A DNA stretch of 64,000 nt from Talaromyces rugulosus (lineage: Eukaryota; Ascomycota; Eurotiomycetes; Eurotiales; Trichocomaceae). Under the pieces are notes generated by a model. The model saw only the letters and a program-made list of their open reading frames with translations, was not told the DNA's origin and made no database searches. Position 1 is the first letter of the stretch, and each line of letters starts with the position of its first letter. Positions 23,795 through 33,597 of this stretch are shown one piece after another. The stretch lies in the NCBI RefSeq assembly GCF_013368755.1, contig NC_049565.1, positions 1,922,001-1,986,000 on the forward strand, written 5' to 3'. A program made the position numbers and the translations under genes.

Positions 23795-24361
23795 CCCTCC
23801 CCCTTCCCTCCCCTACATCATATCGAGCCCCCTCCCTGCACCAGAACCCTATGCCTCAGACCTCGGACATCTTCTTACTACCATTTCCACTGTTCAGGTC
23901 CCTAATCTATCAGGCGACTGAATATACACCATATAAACCCCCGAACCATGCACCAATACTCTTTGTTTTAATTAGACCAAGACCATTTCCCTTCACAATC
24001 ATGTATGCCCAAGAATCATGTAATTTCCTGATGATACAAGGATCACGAATATTTCCTACTGTTTTGCATTACGAGCGGTTGACCAAGGGGATGGATTGAA
24101 AAGAAATGTGTGGCCCAACTCTTCAGAGATGCTTCTCATCTCTACCTTGTTACTGCCTGCGTCTCGCTGCCTGAAGGAGTATGGGCAGCAGATACAGAGG
24201 CGGTTGATTTCCCCCGTAATTTGTCTTGAGAGTTTTGTTCCCTCCCAATTGACATTCATACTTATAAATTTCTGGATGAATTATAATCTGTAGAATTAAA
24301 AGTAAATTGCCTACTTCCAGTAAATTGCCAGCGCTGTTCACCAATAGCATACCTACACGGG

Positions 24362-24409
24362 ATTGGCCAATGTTGAGTACTACTCACGGATGTCAGTCAC
24401 GTGACCAAT
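24362..24409. promoter_or_regulatory. CCAAT boxes and GTCACGTGAC palindrome upstream of RPS22
   Basis: ATTGG at 24362-24366, CCAAT at 24367-24371, the palindrome GTCACGTGAC at 24396-24405 and CCAAT at 24405-24409 cluster about 450-500 bp before the start codon. CCAAT is bound by the fungal HAP/CBC complex. CACGTG is an E-box bound by bHLH proteins such as Cbf1. The sites are visible in the sequence; their use is inferred. Confidence 0.5.
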
Positions 24410-24861
24410 TAGGGCTTGTCGGGAAGAAACCCTGGAGCCCACACCGGAAAAAACGGGCCGCCCGACGCCGAAAAGTGTTGACTTCACAGCCAGACAAGTT
24501 CTTCTCGTCCACCAGCCAGCATTCAGCACCAACAAGAGGTACGTATTACACGATTATGCTCCCTTCTTCAGATCCCTCAGCTAGCCCGAGAAAGACAATC
24601 ACTTGATTTAAATCAAAGATGATACGTCTTCTCTCAATCCGCGGCACGGGCTGAAGAACCCTTCTTTAATGTCAAGAGGGCACTCTTTACGCTCAAGGGG
24701 CTACAATGAGGCTAACGTAGAGTGAACCTCGCAACAAAAATCTTCCCCATCACTGGGTTGATTTTTGAAGAGGTTCCTATTTTTGCTAATAGATACCTCA
24801 TTTCCACGCATTCCGCCCGATTTGAGAATCTCTTCTTAAAAAACTCATCAATACCGTCAAG

Positions 24862-25609
24862 ATGGTCCGCACTTCCGTTCTCAACGACGCTCTCAATGCG
24901 ATCAACAACGCCGAAAAGGCTGGCCGTCGCCAGGTCTTGATCCGTCCTTCGTCCAAGGTCATCATCAAGTTCCTTACCGTCATGCAGAAGCACGGTATGT
25001 TGCAACTTTTTTTTCATTCTCGGCTTGTCTGGAAAACGTGTAAGATGGAATTCGACGAGAATACAGAAAGAAAAAGAAAAAAAGAAAAAAAAGAAAAAAA
25101 AGAAAAATTCGGGTTGATAACTAGGCAGCGATCTCGATTTTAAACCCACACCACGACGTCTGCCCTTTAAATATCCGAGATATTGATAAGAATTTATTCT
25201 CGGGCGGAGATCTTACACGTTTTCCGGACTTGCTTTGTGCTTGTTAACGTTTATATTTCCGTGACATTTCTGACTCTTTTTTCTCAACAGGTTACATTGG
25301 TGAATTCGAGGAGATCGATGACCACCGCTCTGGCAAGATCGTTGTCCAGCTCAACGGACGGTTAGTTCTTGATATCTATGTTCGATGAATGAGTACAATA
25401 ACTGACAGCAAACAAACAGCCTCAACAAGACCGGTGTCATCTCCCCCCGCTACAACGTCCAGCTCCGTGACCTCGAGAAGTGGGTTGTCAAGCTGCTGCC
25501 CTCTCGTCAGTTCGGCTACGTTGTCCTGACCACCAGTGCTGGTATCATGGACCACGAGGAGGCCCGTCGCAAGCACGTTGCTGGCAAGATCATTGGTTTC
25601 TTCTACTAG
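24862..25609 (+). CDS. RPS22: 40S ribosomal protein S22 (uS8, S15a family)
   Basis: Small-subunit ribosomal protein uS8, which binds helix 21 of 18S rRNA. The exons 24862-24994, 25291-25360 and 25420-25609 total 393 nt and encode exactly 130 residues, the universal length. The protein starts [19 protein letters not shown], contains [20 protein letters not shown] and ends AGKIIGFFY, all diagnostic. The first intron is 296 nt, far longer than others here, and holds a purine tract of GAAAAA units at about 25070-25105. Long first introns are common in fungal ribosomal protein genes. CCAAT and CACGTG sites lie upstream. Confidence 0.97.
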
Positions 25610-26060
25610 ATGCCGTTGACTAAAAATGCTGTGGAGAGCAAAACAGAAAAAAAAGTTTATTGATTTTTTTGGGACGATCATGAGAGGCAGATTTTATCTT
25701 TGAGCGGGTTCTGCTCCTTGTATGACGGCGTCTTTGGGCGATGTTAATAATGATACCATGCATGTGCTATTTGATTGATGGCGCCTAGACAGCTTGAAAG
25801 TTGAAGACCGTTTAATCCATTGTCATCTTCGGCCCATATTCGGTATACCATATAATACGTAGTTTGGGCAAGAACCGAGGTCCGGGAGTAGCTTCGTGAG
25901 AATAAGCTGCCCGCACTTTGCACTTCCCCACAATTTATCTCTCTCAACTCTTTCTTGTACATGAGATAGACTCTTCGATACTCTTCCTCTTTACCTTTCT
26001 CTGCATTAAATATACTTTTGTCTTCGAGAACTCAAATTGATTACAGTTTACCAACACCAC
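25610..26060. other. Intergenic, RPS22 3' UTR and the next promoter
   Basis: 450 bp between two plus-strand genes. Pyrimidine-rich sequence at about 25975-26010 just before the next ATG is leader-like. Nothing else was recognised. Confidence 0.4.
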
Positions 26061-27214
26061 ATGCCGCTCGATACGATATACCTGACCCGCCATGGGGTAT
26101 GCCGAGTTCTCCCTCTCTTCCTTCTCTCAATACAAACCATTAACACCATTTCTAGCATCGCATGAACTGGACAATAGACTATTCCACCGGCACCTACCAC
26201 AGCGCATTCCCAACAGCGACCGGCAATCCAGCCGATCCCTCGCTGACCGCCCATGGCGTCCGACAATCGCACGAGCTCGCGGCGCACGTCACTTCTGACA
26301 AATTCGCGCCCAAGCCATGGGTCACATACTCGAGTCCATTCTACCGATGTTTACAGACGATACAGCCGAGCATTGACGGGCTGAACAAGCTGCACGAGGC
26401 TGAGGGGAAAGAGCATAGGGGCGTTAGGATTGAGAACGGTCTAGGGTATGTGTATGCTTTTTGTGAGCTAATGGTTTTAAACGAAACACACGAGAATAAC
26501 AGTAATGAGTACAGGGAATGGTTCGGTGCGTCGACTTATTTCGAGCATCCCCCTCCAGCATCCCCATCGCAGTTACGCACTTACTTTCCAACCATCATCA
26601 CCGCTGCGACAGAGCACCAGCACAAGGCGCATGTGATCCCGTCGTCTAACGGCGAGACGATTCCGCAACTGCACAATCGCGTTGCCACGGCGCTCGCAGC
26701 GATTATATCCGATGTTGATTCTCAGATACAAGCCGAAGAAGCTCGGACAGGGAATAGTAGTAGCAAAGCAATCCTCATTTGTTCTCATGCAGCTCCACTG
26801 ATTGCTATGGGGAGAGCGTTGACGGGGAATGTGCCTGACGATGTGAATACGGAGGACTTTTATGTCTACACGACTGGGTTGAGTACGTTTGTTCGACGAC
26901 AAAGTAACCCTGCTGCAGGTGAGACAGTCGGGGAAAGGTCACTACTTGCCGCTGGGACGAAGCTGGTTCCTGAGAATGAGGTGCAAGTACCCGACTGGAA
27001 AGACGGTAAAGGCGTCGGTGGGGGGTGGGATTGTGTGAGTAATGGCGATTGCAGTTTCTTGAGCGGAGGAGAGGAGAGGGGGTGGTAAGTTTGATACTAT
27101 AATCCTGGTTTGGAGGGTTTCCACTCTAACCTGATTTCTAGGCATTTCAATGGTGAGGAGTCATTTGACACGGGCCCAATGACTGATGGTAATGAAGAGA
27201 CCGCGAAGCTATGA
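26061..27214 (+). CDS. Histidine phosphatase (phosphoglycerate mutase-like) family protein
   Basis: Exons 26061-26096, 26156-27084 and 27142-27214 encode 345 residues. The first exon is just 12 codons and ends directly after the catalytic LTRHG motif, which carries the phospho-accepting His. Later features are YSSPFYRCLQTIQP (the second conserved Arg region) and ICSHAAPLIAMGRAL (the second catalytic His). The fungal branch resembles the phosphatase-like domain of the TFIIIC tau55 subunit and related cytosolic proteins of unknown substrate. The specific substrate cannot be told. A model that misses the short first exon would lose the active-site motif. Confidence 0.88.
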
Positions 27215-27650
27215 GACTCGACGGGTAAATATTATGAATAGAGTATATACCCTCAACTTGCGTTGATATTACAATTCGACATCTGAGATATACAACCACT
27301 TGATATTGTCATCTGGTATCTGATTCTTCATTGATGATGCTGGAATTATCATACATCGGGAGTAACATGAAGACGCATAGCACTTCTCCCGTAATAAAAA
27401 AGTAGAAACAAATTGGGTACTCATGCACGAACGCTCTAGGGGAAAAAAAGATAAAATGAGAAACAGCAGATATACACATACAATGTAATATTTACGCCCG
27501 GTCTGTGTTCACGACACAAGGCCTCAGAAAGAAAGTGAACCTGAAAAAAAGATTGAAAAAAGAAGGGAAAAGACGATAAAAGAATTGGGCCAGATGAAGG
27601 TGAAGAAATTCTAGCGAGGTCTTAAGAGACAGAATCGTCTATTGGCCATC
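27215..27650. other. Convergent 3' intergenic region
   Basis: About 435 bp lie between the stop codons of the histidine phosphatase gene and the ubiquitin-like gene. The sequence is A-rich with several AAAAA runs and presumably holds the two 3' UTRs. No gene was seen. Confidence 0.4.
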
Positions 27651-29554
27651 TTAGTTGGCATTGTTGACAACTTGTCCATCGGTGTTGTCACGGTTTTGGG
27701 CTTCATCGCGGGCTCGTTCTTCTGCTTCGCGGGCTTGTTGCTCCTGAGCATTGCGAGCGGCCTCTTCAGCGGCGTTGCGTACTTCGACTTGGCGTTCGCC
27801 GACACCCGGGATCAAACTGGCAATGAACAAGGCAAAGGCGCGTTCAATGCGACGCAGTCCATGATCCGCACCGCCTGCAGCTGCAGGACGCTGCTCGGGG
27901 ATGTTGTTGTTATTGTTTGTGTTTGTGTTGGTATTACCATCCTGCTGAGCTGGAACTGGCGGTTGACCGTGAATCAAGCCCTCGAGATGGCGCTGGACAG
28001 GCTCAACGACCATCCCAAAAACGCGGCGGAGTATTGGAGACTCGGAGAAGAAAGAAATAATAAAAGCGGCTAGGACGAAGTAAAAGCGTTCCCATGTCCC
28101 CGAGTCCGTGAAGAGGAAGCAGAAAAAGTAAAGACGCAGAAACAGCCAGAAACGGCGGATATTTTGAGCAACATGGTCATTGTCATTACCGTTATCATTG
28201 CGGTTTCCATTGCCTGGTGCTGCTGCGGCTGCATCGCGCTGGTTGAGAACAGCCTGTCGGACCATGTTCTGCATTGCACCGTCAGCAGCAGCTGCGGCAG
28301 CAAGGGGGTCGTTGATGGGAGGTTGGGCTGCATCTGGGAAGAGTGGGAAAGTTGGAATGTTTGGCGGCGGTTGTTGAGGCGTATTCGGTGCGCTGATGAT
28401 CATTTGCTCTCCGCCAGGTCCGGTAACCATGTAGAGCCCTGAAGTCTGAGCAACCTGAGTTGGTCCACCGGGGTAGCTAGCAGTTGCTGCAGGAATCTGG
28501 CGCATGTGCTCTATCTGGCGAATTTGGTAGCCTCGCGTGTAAACATTCTGTAAACGCAAAAGCAGTCCTTCCGCCTCACTGCTAATACCTATGCTGGGTT
28601 GGCGATAGCGAGCATCAAGCATAGCATGGAGCGAAGCCCGTGCCCTTGCGATGGCATCAAGGGGTGGAGCATTCCCTCGCTGTATCTCCAGCTCCAAGCC
28701 GATTATCTGGGATGCTATCCGAGCCAACAGCAAGTTCTGAGGTGCTGCGGTGTTCCAGGACTGCTGCTGTGTATTGACTGGTGGTGCGGTTGATTCAGAC
28801 AAATTAACCCTCGGCTGCTGTGGAAGTTGGTTGTTGCTGTCGGTGTTTGGTGCATTGTTTGCATTTAGAAGCCGCATGCGTATAGCATGTGCATTGAGTA
28901 CACTGCGGGCTCTATCTGCGGCCTGGTTGAGCGCTTCTGTCTGTGGCTGAATCTGTTCGATGCGGTTCAGAGTATCCTGGAGCCGGGCGAAATGTGAAGG
29001 TTGGTCTGGAGGCCGGCTTGTTGCTGGCTGTACTGGGATTGCGCCATTCTCTCGAGGAGCTTGGGCGCCTGTAGCAAAAAGAGCCTGCCCACCATTCTGG
29101 TTTTGAACAGTCGGATTTGGAGTTTGGCCCGAGGTATTTCTGTAGCGCAGAGTACTGTCGGGGGCTGCAAAGCCATTGCTCACAGCTTCAGGTGCAGGGG
29201 GTAGGACAAGATGCAAGGTGTGTACTGAATCCTAGGCGTTTGTTAGGGTTTGTTACAGTCATCAAAACGCAAATATTACACATTACTCACAAAAGGCGGT
29301 TCCAAGCAGGCCTCCAACGTGGCATTCGGGTTCATCAAAGGTTTTCCGCGGTAAATGAGTCGCTGTTGTTCTGGAGCAGGATGACTCGGCACAAGAGGCG
29401 TAAGATGGGTCTTGACATCATGAAGGGTCGTAGAGAGCGGAAGACTGTGCAGTAATATTTTCTCGTTCGATTCAAACGACGGAGATAGGACTCGTAAGGA
29501 TACGGACACAGGAGACTCGCCTTCGCCAGGAAGGGAGTTGTTCGAGCTGTCCAT
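27651..29554 (-). CDS. Ubiquitin-like domain ER membrane protein, Usa1/HERP-like
   Basis: Exons 29554-29291 and 29231-27651 encode 614 residues. The N-terminal part (SVSLRVLSPS to QQRLIYRGKPLMNPNATLEACL) is a ubiquitin-like fold. The middle is a long Gln/Asn/Pro-rich region. Near residue 410-460 a hydrophobic hairpin (IRRFWLFLRLYFFCFLF, then FYFVLAAFIISFF) gives two membrane segments. The tail is rich in Glu, Ala and Asn. This layout (UBL, linker, double membrane hairpin) fits HERP/Usa1, the scaffold of the Hrd1 ER-associated degradation ligase. A different UBL membrane protein such as a Dsc subunit is possible. The start was set at MDSSNNS; an upstream in-frame Met would add 21 residues. It is divergent from PSD1. 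Confidence 0.75.
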
Positions 29555-30134
29555 GGCGAAATCGCAAAGACGTTGAGCGGGTTGATTCGGAATCAGTGCA
29601 GCTCCATTCTCATGCAACTAGATATCAATGCAAGACTTGGGAAATTTATCAGAAATAAAGCTATCTAAAATCACCTGGCTGGACTCGGCCAGCGATGGAA
29701 GCTCACCAATACAGCTATGTGTGATAATGATGCTTGTTGATAGCTTGTCTTAGCATGGAATCTGGCCTCTTTCGCCCCGCAGTGTCAAGCTTGGTGCAGA
29801 TGAGTGTGGTAGCATGAGACTGCAACACCAAAAGGATCTGTCTAGAGGGGTGTGAAAAGCATGTATTAATGCTGAAAGAGCCACAGCAGAGACAAAGTCA
29901 CTCCCAAACAATGGAGGTAAACAGCTGTCTGGTGCTTAGGTGTGCATGGCGGAACATTGTAGTGCCGGGCGGTGTTGCTCTTTCTGCCAGGCGGTGAGGA
30001 TTCACTTTTGCAATGACCTCATGTTCAGGAACACACAACAACCTCACCACTACTGCGTGTGAAAAGATGAATGCTGCATCTTTGTATATGTGAATGGCCA
30101 GTCTATTCCTGTTAGATGCCAGGCCATATACACC
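29555..30134. other. Divergent promoter region between the Usa1-like gene and PSD1
   Basis: 580 bp shared by two oppositely transcribed membrane-related genes. No convincing unfolded-protein-response element was found by eye. No other coding signal was seen. Confidence 0.4.
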
Positions 30135-31724
30135 ATGTTGGCATGCATGAACACTCCTTCTACTGCCGCTGTCCGCCGGGGTGGTCTCCGGACAGCTCGA
30201 GGACTCTATAAGAGACCGACTCCTGCATCTCGACCCACAACCAGAGCACGTCAGTTCACATCCTCGAGGCATTTGCGAAATCCAAACTCCAATTCCAAAA
30301 AGGACGACGAATCGTTTGCTTCGAAGGCGGGGAAAGCATGGAGGAACACGAAAATCGAATGGCGCCCGATTCCTATCGGTCTCGGCATCGCGTTCCTTGG
30401 ACTGTTACAGCTGTACCGAAACCAGAGAGACGCTGAACGCCTTCGAAAAGAAGAACTAGAGGGTGATAACCCACCTCGCCGGAAGAGAATACGGCCTTCC
30501 GGGCCCTGGCAGGTACAGGTTATGTCTACACTGCCCTTAAAGGCTCTGTCACGGCTATGGGGGCGGTTCAACGAACTCGATTTACCCGGCCCTCTTCGCA
30601 TTCCTGGCTTCAAACTATATGCGTGGATTTTTGGAGCCAATCTCGACGAAATGGCCGAGCCTGATCTCCGCACGTATCCGAACCTGGCATCATTCTTCTA
30701 CCGCGAACTTAAGCCCGGAGCACGACCAATAGACCAGGATCCAAATGCCATTGTGTCGCCTTCTGATGGAAAGGTACTTTCGTTTGGTATGATTGAGCGC
30801 GGCGAGGTCGAGCAAGTCAAAGGCATGACATATAGCTTGGAGGCCTTGCTGGGAGGAGCAAGCCCATCTCGAGAGGCCCTTGAGAGCCATGGAATCGAGG
30901 CTGCCGACTCGCTGGAAAGTCACGGCAGCAGCATGGCGATGGACGAGGAATTTGCCAGAGTAAACGGCATCTCTTATACTTTGCCTCACTTGCTGTCTGG
31001 TTCCAAAGACCAAGCGAAAAAGAAGACGGCGATGGATGCATCGACAGCTTCTCAAGAGGGGACAGAAGCCAAGGTCAAGGCTGATCTAGCCTTGGGAGAC
31101 GGCCGACCATGGTATGCACCGAAAGCATCACACAATGCTCTATACTACTGCGTGATCTATCTTGCTCCAGGCGACTACCATCGCTTCCACTCTCCGATTT
31201 CCTGGGTTGTCGAAAGCCGCCGCCACTTTGCCGGGGAGCTCTACTCGGTGTCACCTTATCTTCAAAGAACGCTCCCCGGACTCTTTGTGCTCAACGAACG
31301 AGTTGTGCTACTGGGCCGCTGGCGCTGGGGCTTCTTCAGCTACATCCCCGTTGGCGCAACCAACGTCGGCTCGGTCAAGCTCAACTTTGACGCCGAGCTG
31401 CGAACCAACAGCCTGACCACAGATACCGAAGCCGACAAAGCCGCCGCCGAAGCAGCCAAGCGAGGCGAGGCGTACTCGGGGTTTGCGGAGGCAACGTATT
31501 ACAAGGCCAGCCCGGCGCTGCGCGGCCACCCGCTGCAGCGTGGCGAGGAAATGGGAGGGTTCCAGCTCGGAAGCACGGTTGTGCTAGTGTTTGAGGCGCC
31601 CATGGGGGTGCGCAAGAGCTTCGATGAGGGCTGGGGTAGTGGGCGTGAAGGTGGTTGGAAGTGGAAGATTGACAACGGGCAGACGGTCAGGGTCGGCCAG
31701 CCCCTGGGGCAGGTTGAGACGTAG
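30135..31724 (+). CDS. PSD1: Phosphatidylserine decarboxylase, mitochondrial (Psd1 type)
   Basis: Makes phosphatidylethanolamine from phosphatidylserine at the mitochondrial inner membrane. Single exon, 529 residues. The N-terminus is Arg/Thr-rich (TARGLYKRPTPASRPTTRAR), a presequence, followed by one membrane segment (IPIGLGIAFLGLLQLY). The decarboxylase domain has SPSDGKVLSFG (Asp of the protease triad), YHRFHSPISW (His) and, near the C-terminus, FQLGSTVVLVFEAPMG. There the Ser of LGST is the self-cleavage site that forms the pyruvoyl cofactor. An ATG 12 nt downstream (30147) is an alternative start. Upstream GTG-initiated reading is not used. Its phospholipid pathway neighbour PIS1 lies 4 kb away. 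Confidence 0.95.
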   Translation: MLACMNTPSTAAVRRGGLRTARGLYKRPTPASRPTTRARQFTSSRHLRNPNSNSKKDDESFASKAGKAWRNTKIEWRPIPIGLGIAFLGLLQLYRNQRDAERLRKEELEGDNPPRRKRIRPSGPWQVQVMSTLPLKALSRLWGRFNELDLPGPLRIPGFKLYAWIFGANLDEMAEPDLRTYPNLASFFYRELKPGARPIDQDPNAIVSPSDGKVLSFGMIERGEVEQVKGMTYSLEALLGGASPSREALESHGIEAADSLESHGSSMAMDEEFARVNGISYTLPHLLSGSKDQAKKKTAMDASTASQEGTEAKVKADLALGDGRPWYAPKASHNALYYCVIYLAPGDYHRFHSPISWVVESRRHFAGELYSVSPYLQRTLPGLFVLNERVVLLGRWRWGFFSYIPVGATNVGSVKLNFDAELRTNSLTTDTEADKAAAEAAKRGEAYSGFAEATYYKASPALRGHPLQRGEEMGGFQLGSTVVLVFEAPMGVRKSFDEGWGSGREGGWKWKIDNGQTVRVGQPLGQVET

Positions 31725-32024
31725 CAGATATCTATTGTTGTTGATGTGGCAGAATACTATTCGTGTACAGTACTGATTTATATAATTTGTTGACTCTAGC
31801 ATTTCAGATGTTACAATGACCTCTACAGTAGTACTTCATGATAGCTAGCTAGATAAATAGTGGGGAAGCGGCAACAAAAAATGCCGGAGGTAAACAACTT
31901 CTCCGCAGCGGCTCTCGCCATCTAAAAGACCTTTGCTTCCTAAGGTATATAACAAAAAAGCCTTTTGTTTTTTCTTTGTTTTCTTTGTTTATTTGCTTGT
32001 TCTGTCCTTCGTTCCCTCCTCACA
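31725..32024. other. Intergenic between PSD1 and APC10
   Basis: 300 bp between two plus-strand genes, ending in a T-rich leader. Nothing else was recognised. Confidence 0.35.
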
Positions 32025-33396
32025 ATGCCGCGACAAGTCCCTCGTCGCACGCCGGTCGACCCCTCGACGCCCGTCACAGGCGCACCGCAACAACAACAAC
32101 ATCAACAACATCGCCAACGTCAACCTCCACCAATACGCAGCACTGCCACCGCCGGTGCCCCCGTTTTTGAGACACCCCCGGGCTTCCAGTTCCCTCCAGA
32201 TGCCGTTCATCCGCGGCGAGGCGTCGAGACTCTTGTTGGAGCTCTGCCGGCCTGGCAATTGCAACCACCACCACCGCAACGACAGCAGGCACGCTTGGAC
32301 GCGCTGACTGCAGCTGTCGAAGGAAGACGAGAAGGCAGCCACATGTCAGACTTTGGAGAGACCACAGAAGGCGATGAGAACAACAACTTTGCTCGCGAGG
32401 TCGAGTTCAACGGCGTTATCCAGCATGGCGACGGGGACGAAGGGGGTGTAATAGATGAAGGCGACGAGGAGGAGGAGGAGGAGGAAGAGGAAGAGGAAGA
32501 AGAAGACGAAGAGCTAGACGAAGAAGATGAAGAGATGCACGACCGGGGTAGGCCACTTATATTCAAACAACTTGGTATCTTGCAGCTAATTCTTTAACTC
32601 TACAGGTCGATCGCCATCCCCGCCTCCACCCGAGCTGCGCGAGATATCGTCGCTGGCGTCATGGACCGTCTCAACACATAAGCCAGGCTGCGGCGTTGCA
32701 GCACTGCGAGCCCCGACTCCAGAACAATTCTGGCAGTCGGACGGACCGCAGCCACACACACTGACACTCAATTTCTTCAAACGCGTTGCGATTGTAAAGC
32801 TCCGAGTGTATCTCGACTTTGACCTCGACGAGAGCTATACACCCACAAAGATGGTCTTTCTGGCTGGTATGGGAGGGAATGATCTCGTAGAATTTGCCGG
32901 CTGGGAGGGAGAGACACCCTGTGGATGGGTTGATATTTCACTCGAGGGCGTGGGTGGTCGACACAGGAAGAGTACGAGAGACTCGCCGATTCCTCGCCGT
33001 CGTCGTCATCGCCATCGTCGCCACGCCAATGGCGCTTTGGGGAATGAGTATATCGTGGAAGACGAGAGTGATAGTCTCGAAGATGATGTCGACCCAGATG
33101 ACCCCTTTGACGGAAACGTGCTCAAAGCTATGGTCATCCAAGTGCGCATCTGCGAGAATCACCAGAACGGTAAAGACACGCATGTCCGCGGATTCCAAGT
33201 CTTTGCATACGATGAGGACAGACGACGAGTCGCTGCGGCGGCGGCAGCTGCAGCTGCAGCAGGCCAACAGGGGCAAAATTCACAGGGCATGCGCAAATCA
33301 ATTCGGAAGAATTCTCACGGTGAACTAGATGCTACAGACGGGCAGATACACGGCCTCGATGAACCAGACTGGATGGGCGAGCCTGTTATTCGGTAG
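32025..33396 (+). CDS. APC10: Anaphase-promoting complex subunit 10 (Doc1)
   Basis: Processivity and substrate co-receptor of the APC/C. Exons 32025-32547 and 32606-33396 encode 437 residues. The N-terminal 175 residues are low complexity: Gln/Pro-rich, then a run of Glu and Asp (about 32466-32536). The DOC domain starts after the intron: REISSLASWTVSTHKPGCGV, FWQSDGPQPHTLTLNFFKRV, LRVYLDFDLDESYTPTKM, and VIQVRICENHQNGKDTHVRGFQVF. It contains a fungal insertion of Arg/His-rich and acidic sequence (RRRRHRHRRHA). After the domain the protein ends EPVIR, the Ile-Arg tail that docks Apc10 onto TPR subunits such as Cdc27. A poly-Ala run lies near 33233-33262. Its partner subunit gene APC4 lies 26 kb upstream in this window. 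Confidence 0.93.
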
Positions 33397-33597
33397 ACTC
33401 TACGACACTTGATTTTATTTTCCTCTTTCTTAGCGGAACGGCGTTGACTGGGGTTGTTCATTTTTCGAGGCGTTGTAGTTTAAGATACCCAGGAATAGCT
33501 CTCAAATGGTATGATAATATCCAGTATATTCATTTCACATATACCGTAAACTTATATATTTGTTTTATCTCATTCATTCATAACAGCACAACAAATC

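Larger units (their letters stand above)
23438..24861. other. Intergenic region with CT-rich repeats and the RPS22 promoter
   Basis: The first part is the 3' UTR side of importin beta. The region 23697-23820 is strongly pyrimidine-rich, with CCCTTT repeats followed by a 22-bp tandem repeat. From about 24360 it becomes the promoter and leader of the ribosomal protein gene. An AG|GTACGT donor at 24538/24539 may start a 5' UTR intron ending close to the ATG; that is inference. No protein-coding gene was recognised. Confidence 0.4.

Noticed and set aside
23629..24099. Plus-strand open frame of 156 codons rich in Ser, Leu and Pro
   Set aside because: It is produced by the CT-rich repeat tract. 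It has no family resemblance and overlaps the presumed importin beta 3' region.
24712..25149. Minus-strand frame with a long Phe run opposite RPS22
   Set aside because: The Phe run is the complement of the GAAAAA tract in the RPS22 intron. The rest is antisense of conserved coding sequence.
27642..28442. Plus-strand open frames with hydrophobic stretches opposite the Usa1-like gene
   Set aside because: They are antisense shadows of a clear minus-strand gene; the apparent membrane segments are complements of its Asn/Gln/Ala-rich coding sequence.
29555..30134. Unfolded-protein-response element in the Usa1-like/PSD1 promoter
   Set aside because: CAGTGTC near 29783 is only a partial match to CAGNGTG, so it is not reported as a site.
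32207..32566. Minus-strand Ser-rich frame opposite APC10
   Set aside because: The poly-Ser is the antisense reading of the Glu/Asp run of Apc10.
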